From the NCBI GenBank assembly GCA_023442525.1, contig JAEZZA010000017.1:364243-428242 (forward strand): DNA of 64,000 nt, read 5' to 3'. How positions within the stretch are numbered: position 1 is the stretch's first letter; the number at the start of each line of letters is the position of its first letter. A model generated the notes under the pieces. That model was given only the letters and a program-made list of their open reading frames with translations. It ran no database searches and was not told the DNA's origin. The stretch comes from Bacteroidota bacterium (lineage in GTDB: Bacteria > Bacteroidota > Bacteroidia > Bacteroidales > UBA10428). Below are positions 60,942 to 64,000 of this stretch, piece after piece. Position numbers and translations under genes: made by a program.

Positions 60942-63401
60942 ATGAGCCCAAAAATCACTGATGTCACGAAAACCGGAAAGAAGGCTGCCCGGTTCATAGG
61001 TATTTTGTTGCTGATAACTTTATTGATACCGGTATCTTCTCCGGCCCAGGAAAAGTCACAACTTACAGGAAAAATTACCGATCAGTCGGGTGAGCCCCTG
61101 GCAGGAGCTACCGTGATTGACCTGACATCCGGGAGAGGAGTTATTGCGCAAAGTGAAGGGATTTACACCATAGTGGTTGAACCTGAAAAAGATCTTCAAA
61201 TTGAATTTTCGTTTATTGGATTTCTAAAAGACACAATGTCCATTCGCCTTCAGCCTGGAGAAACCCTGGTAAGGAACATCACATTGCACGAGTTACCGCA
61301 GCAGGTTGGTCAGGTTGTGGTTGAGAGCTGGTACGATCGTGCCGAGGCTCTTCGTCAGATCAGTATCAAGTCGCTTGAGCACATTCCCCTTCCCTCTGGC
61401 AATGTGGAATCGTTGCTCACAACCATGGGTGCATCGAGCCGGAACGAGATGAGTTCACAGTATTCCGTGAGAGGTGGAAATTTCGATGAGAACCTTATTT
61501 ATGTAAACGGTATCGAAATTTTCAGGCCAATGTTGGTTAAAGCCGGGCAGCAGGAAGGTCTGAGTTTTGTGAATCCCTCACTTGTTTCATCCATTCAGTT
61601 TGCTGCAGGAGGATTTGATGCCCGATATGGCGACAAAATGTCGTCGGTACTTGACATTCGCTACAAACGTCCTGATGAATTCCGCGGAAGCGCATCAGCA
61701 GGCTTACTGGGATCATCGGCACATGCCGAAGGTTCGGCCTGGAACCGCAAATTCACCTGGCTTACCGGAATCAGGCATAAAACCAACCAATACCTTTTGA
61801 AAAGCCTTCAGACCGAAGGAGATTATAAACCGTCTTTTCTGGATGTGCAAACTCTGCTCACGTTCACAGCAACAGATAAACTCGAGGTTAGCTTTCTGGG
61901 AAATGCAGCCATCAATAATTATAAAGTGATACCACGATCGAGGGAGACAGCTTTCGGGACTTATCAGCAACCGTTAAATTTTACGGTATTTTATGAAGGA
62001 CAGGAAATAGACAGGTTTACAACGTTGCTGGGTGCTTTGTCATTCGATTACAGGTATAATGATAATCTGTCGTTTAAGCTCACCGGTTCAGGGTATAATA
62101 CTTCTGAAAAAATAACTTATGATATTCTCGGGCAATACCGGATCGACCTGCTTGACAATACACCCGGCTCCGAAACTGCCGGCGACAGTATTTTGAATAT
62201 CGGCGTGGGAGGAAATATGATTCACGCCCGCAACTACCTGAATTCCGTAATCTACAATCTGAATTTGGGCGGGGTTCACCATACTTCGAATAATAATTTC
62301 AGTTTTGGATTGAATGTTCAGCAGGAAAAATTCGACGACCGGATTCGGGAATGGGAACTTATCGACTCGGCCGGTTATTCAATCCCTTACTCCGACCAGT
62401 TGATCGAATTAAAAAATGTGGTGATCTCTTCCAACCTCGTACATGCATATCGTTATTCAGCGTATATAAATAACATCCATACATTCACGACAGGCAGCTC
62501 AGAAATATTGCTCAATACGGGTATCCGGACGAATTATCTCACCACTACGGGACAATGGGTTGTAAGTCCCCGTGTAAGTGCCTATTATATTCCCGATTGG
62601 AAAAACCGGGTCAGGTTTCACATTGCGGCTGGCTGGTACCATCAACCGCCATTTTACAAGGAAATGAGGGATCACCGGGGTGAAATCCATAAAGTTAAAG
62701 CGCAGGTTTCGGTACACCTTGTAGGAGGAACCGTGTGGGATTTCAATTTATGGGACCGGCCGTTCAGATTTTCAGCGGAAGCATATTACAAACAACTGAA
62801 AAACCTGATACCTTATGCTATTGATGATGTGGAGATCCAGTATCTTCCACAATATACGGCAAATGGATTTGCAGCGGGAATGGAGTTTAAGATAAACGGT
62901 GAATTTGTACAAGATGCCGAATCGTGGGCTACCCTTTCGTTCCTGCAGACTTATGAAGACAGGGAAAACGATGACTATGGTTATTATCCTCGTGCCACTA
63001 ACCAGTTGGTAAATTTCGGATTTTTCTTCCAGGATTATTTTCCCTACAATCCTTCCTTCAGGGTGCATCTGAATATTTATTATGCCAGCCGCCTGCCCTA
63101 TACTTCCACGAATTATGACATGCCGGAAAAATATTACCACCTGCAATCGTACAAGCGAATAGATATAGGATTATCCAAGTCGCTAATGACCGACAGGAAC
63201 GGTAAACGACGTTACAGCGGCAGTTTTTTTGATGATATATCATTCAATGCTGAAATCTTCAACCTGTTCGGATTCAAGAACCAGGCCTCATTCCAGTGGG
63301 TAAAAACCGTAAGCAACCAGGAAGGTATTCCCAATATTTTTGCCGTGCCCAATTACCTCACCGGAAGATTGCTCAATTTCAGGATCACGGCTAAATTCTG
63401 A
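60942..63401 (+). CDS. TonB-dependent outer-membrane receptor
   Basis: An 819-residue receptor. A signal peptide follows an unusually long charged n-region (about 1-35, cleavage near SPAQ/E). A carboxypeptidase-regulatory-like domain (about 40-115: LTGKITDQSGEPLAGATV) is followed by a plug domain (about 140-270: SVRGGNFDENLIYVNGIEIF) and the barrel (about 270-819), which ends in ITAKF. The substrate is unknown: no SusD, TonB or metabolic gene is beside it. It follows the 60253 gene and the repeat at 60882. Confidence 0.93.
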   Translation: MSPKITDVTKTGKKAARFIGILLLITLLIPVSSPAQEKSQLTGKITDQSGEPLAGATVIDLTSGRGVIAQSEGIYTIVVEPEKDLQIEFSFIGFLKDTMSIRLQPGETLVRNITLHELPQQVGQVVVESWYDRAEALRQISIKSLEHIPLPSGNVESLLTTMGASSRNEMSSQYSVRGGNFDENLIYVNGIEIFRPMLVKAGQQEGLSFVNPSLVSSIQFAAGGFDARYGDKMSSVLDIRYKRPDEFRGSASAGLLGSSAHAEGSAWNRKFTWLTGIRHKTNQYLLKSLQTEGDYKPSFLDVQTLLTFTATDKLEVSFLGNAAINNYKVIPRSRETAFGTYQQPLNFTVFYEGQEIDRFTTLLGALSFDYRYNDNLSFKLTGSGYNTSEKITYDILGQYRIDLLDNTPGSETAGDSILNIGVGGNMIHARNYLNSVIYNLNLGGVHHTSNNNFSFGLNVQQEKFDDRIREWELIDSAGYSIPYSDQLIELKNVVISSNLVHAYRYSAYINNIHTFTTGSSEILLNTGIRTNYLTTTGQWVVSPRVSAYYIPDWKNRVRFHIAAGWYHQPPFYKEMRDHRGEIHKVKAQVSVHLVGGTVWDFNLWDRPFRFSAEAYYKQLKNLIPYAIDDVEIQYLPQYTANGFAAGMEFKINGEFVQDAESWATLSFLQTYEDRENDDYGYYPRATNQLVNFGFFFQDYFPYNPSFRVHLNIYYASRLPYTSTNYDMPEKYYHLQSYKRIDIGLSKSLMTDRNGKRRYSGSFFDDISFNAEIFNLFGFKNQASFQWVKTVSNQEGIPNIFAVPNYLTGRLLNFRITAKF

Positions 63402-63414
63402 ACGTGGACCAACA

Positions 63415-63495
63415 CAACCTGACAGAGTCGTCAGACCTGTCAGAGTTGTCCGCTAAGTATAGTTTTTAACCGTCATCAAACTTCTCTATCACCTG
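63415..63495. repeat. Direct repeat, copy 1 (81 bp)
   Basis: Nearly the same sequence appears at 63733-63811. The copies differ by one substitution and a 2-base indel. Each has an inner inverted repeat CTGACAG-11 bases-CTGTCAG. Confidence 0.9.
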
Positions 63496-63524
63496 GAACA
63501 CCTGGAACACCTGGAACCTGGAAC
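63491..63524. repeat. 9-bp tandem repeat ACCTGGAAC
   Basis: Three perfect units ACCTGGAAC and a partial CTGGAAC continue from the end of copy 1 of the 81-bp repeat. A decayed form of the same unit follows copy 2 (63808-63860). Confidence 0.8.
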
Positions 63525-63584
63525 ACTTTTGGTGGTTGTGCTAACAGGCTTTACTATTCTTGCTTTGAATTTAAAACGGACACA

Positions 63585-63654
63585 CACGAATCGCGTGAAT
63601 TTTCATGCACGCGTTTATCCTCTGCCGTATGAATTTATTCACGCGGCATTCGTG
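63585..63654. repeat. Imperfect inverted repeat element
   Basis: CACGAATCGCGTGAAT (63585-63600) faces ATTCACGCGGCATTCGTG (63637-63654); the arms are complementary except for a 2-base insertion. It lies between the two copies of the 81-bp direct repeat. Confidence 0.75.
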
Positions 63655-63732
63655 AATATTAGTTTTTAATTATTCGTTTTTTATCTGTGCATTCGTGGCT
63701 AATTTTTGATTTGATCTGTATAAGAGATCCAA

Positions 63733-63811
63733 CAACCTGACAGAGTCGTCAGACCTGTCAGAGTTGTCCGCTAAGTATAGTTTCTAACCGTCATCAATTC
63801 TCTATCACCTG
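63733..63811. repeat. Direct repeat, copy 2 (79 bp)
   Basis: The second copy of the 63415-63495 block, followed by a decayed 9-10 base repeat related to ACCTGGAAC. Confidence 0.9.
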
Positions 63812-63862
63812 TAACATTTGGAACAATTTGAAACACCTGGAACCACTGGAACACCTGAACAC

Positions 63863-63973
63863 ATGAAACGCGCTATTTTGTCGGAATTTTTAAGGGGTAA
63901 CCCAAAAGTAATCGTTAGAGTAGACAAATATCTCAAGGAATATGGGTTCATTAACATAAGTATTATTACTTAA
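63863..63973 (+). CDS. Very short ORF, doubtful
   Basis: An ATG opens 36 codons ending in TAA; the translation is basic (MKRAILSEFLRGNPKVIV at the start). It begins in the repeat-derived sequence that follows direct repeat copy 2. It has no recognisable family or domain and may be a remnant or chance. Confidence 0.2.
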   Translation: MKRAILSEFLRGNPKVIVRVDKYLKEYGFINISIIT

Positions 63974-64000
63974 CGAGATCCTTAATGGTCTTTTATATAA

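Noticed and set aside
63402..64000. tRNA or small-RNA gene in the end region
   Set aside because: No cloverleaf or known ncRNA motif could be drawn; the structure is explained by repeats.

Overview
The window reads as chromosomal DNA of a Bacteroidota (Bacteroidales-like) bacterium. The evidence is a TonB-dependent receptor with an N-terminal carboxypeptidase-regulatory-like domain, a HYC_CC_PP copper-associated protein, a DUF4301 protein, DUF3347 on the CusB-like adaptor, a LytTR regulator with membrane segments, near absence of Shine-Dalgarno sites, and several TAnnTTTG (-7 type) promoter matches upstream of genes. There is no rRNA, no tRNA that I can see, no CRISPR array and no intact transposase. 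Most genes are housekeeping or well-known accessory types.

Layout. 1-1.8 kb: the end of a leftward cytochrome c maturation operon (ResB/CcsA-type protein, cut by the window edge). 2-4.8 kb: a small secreted beta-barrel-like protein and a quinol nitric oxide reductase, both rightward. 5-8.3 kb, leftward: YtxH/holin-family/unknown membrane triad, then an XRE-cupin regulator with an acyl-CoA synthetase. 8.4-15 kb, leftward: a trehalose-from-glycogen operon, glgX(treX)-treZ-treY. 15.2-19.1 kb: an orphan V4R/HNOB-like protein converging on carB. 19.2-25.7 kb, rightward: a heterodimeric ABC exporter with one degenerate ATP site, then a GntP permease, a RidA protein and a D-serine dehydratase/D-threonine aldolase family enzyme. 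25.7-30.1 kb, leftward: M19 dipeptidase, lipoprotein M3 peptidase (Dcp type), YihY membrane protein. 30.2-38.2 kb, leftward: copper/silver efflux operon (HYC_CC_PP, HMA protein, CusA, TolC-family channel, CusB). 38.4-43.1 kb, rightward: phosphate porin and pstSCAB without phoU. 43.1-49.8 kb: LytTR regulator, divergent alpha/beta-hydrolase-like protein, a pair of overlapping hybrid kinase genes, and an unknown gene with its own promoter and terminator. 50.2-57.5 kb, rightward: sugar-phosphate transferase, DnaQ-UvrC fusion nuclease, purL, metA. 57.5-60.1 kb, leftward: a DUF4301 protein and a glycosyltransferase. 60.2-63.4 kb, rightward: a regulatory-like-domain secreted protein and a TonB receptor. 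63.4-64 kb: repeat-rich DNA.

The points I would look at again are these. MetA carries Glu111, the residue linked to acetyl-CoA rather than succinyl-CoA use. The D-amino-acid enzyme has a His-x-Cys metal pair and is coupled to RidA. DUF4301 shows motifs resembling UDP-sugar pyrophosphorylases and overlaps a glycosyltransferase gene. The kinase has an HPt-like tail with the histidine missing. An inverted repeat lies between the LytTR gene and its divergent neighbour. Intergenic DNA carries a striking set of 7-9 bp tandem repeats, three of them starting within six bases of a stop codon, and several palindromic elements, including a duplicated block at the right end. I did not find a clearly new multigene system; the repeats and the DUF4301-glycosyltransferase pair are the least explained parts.
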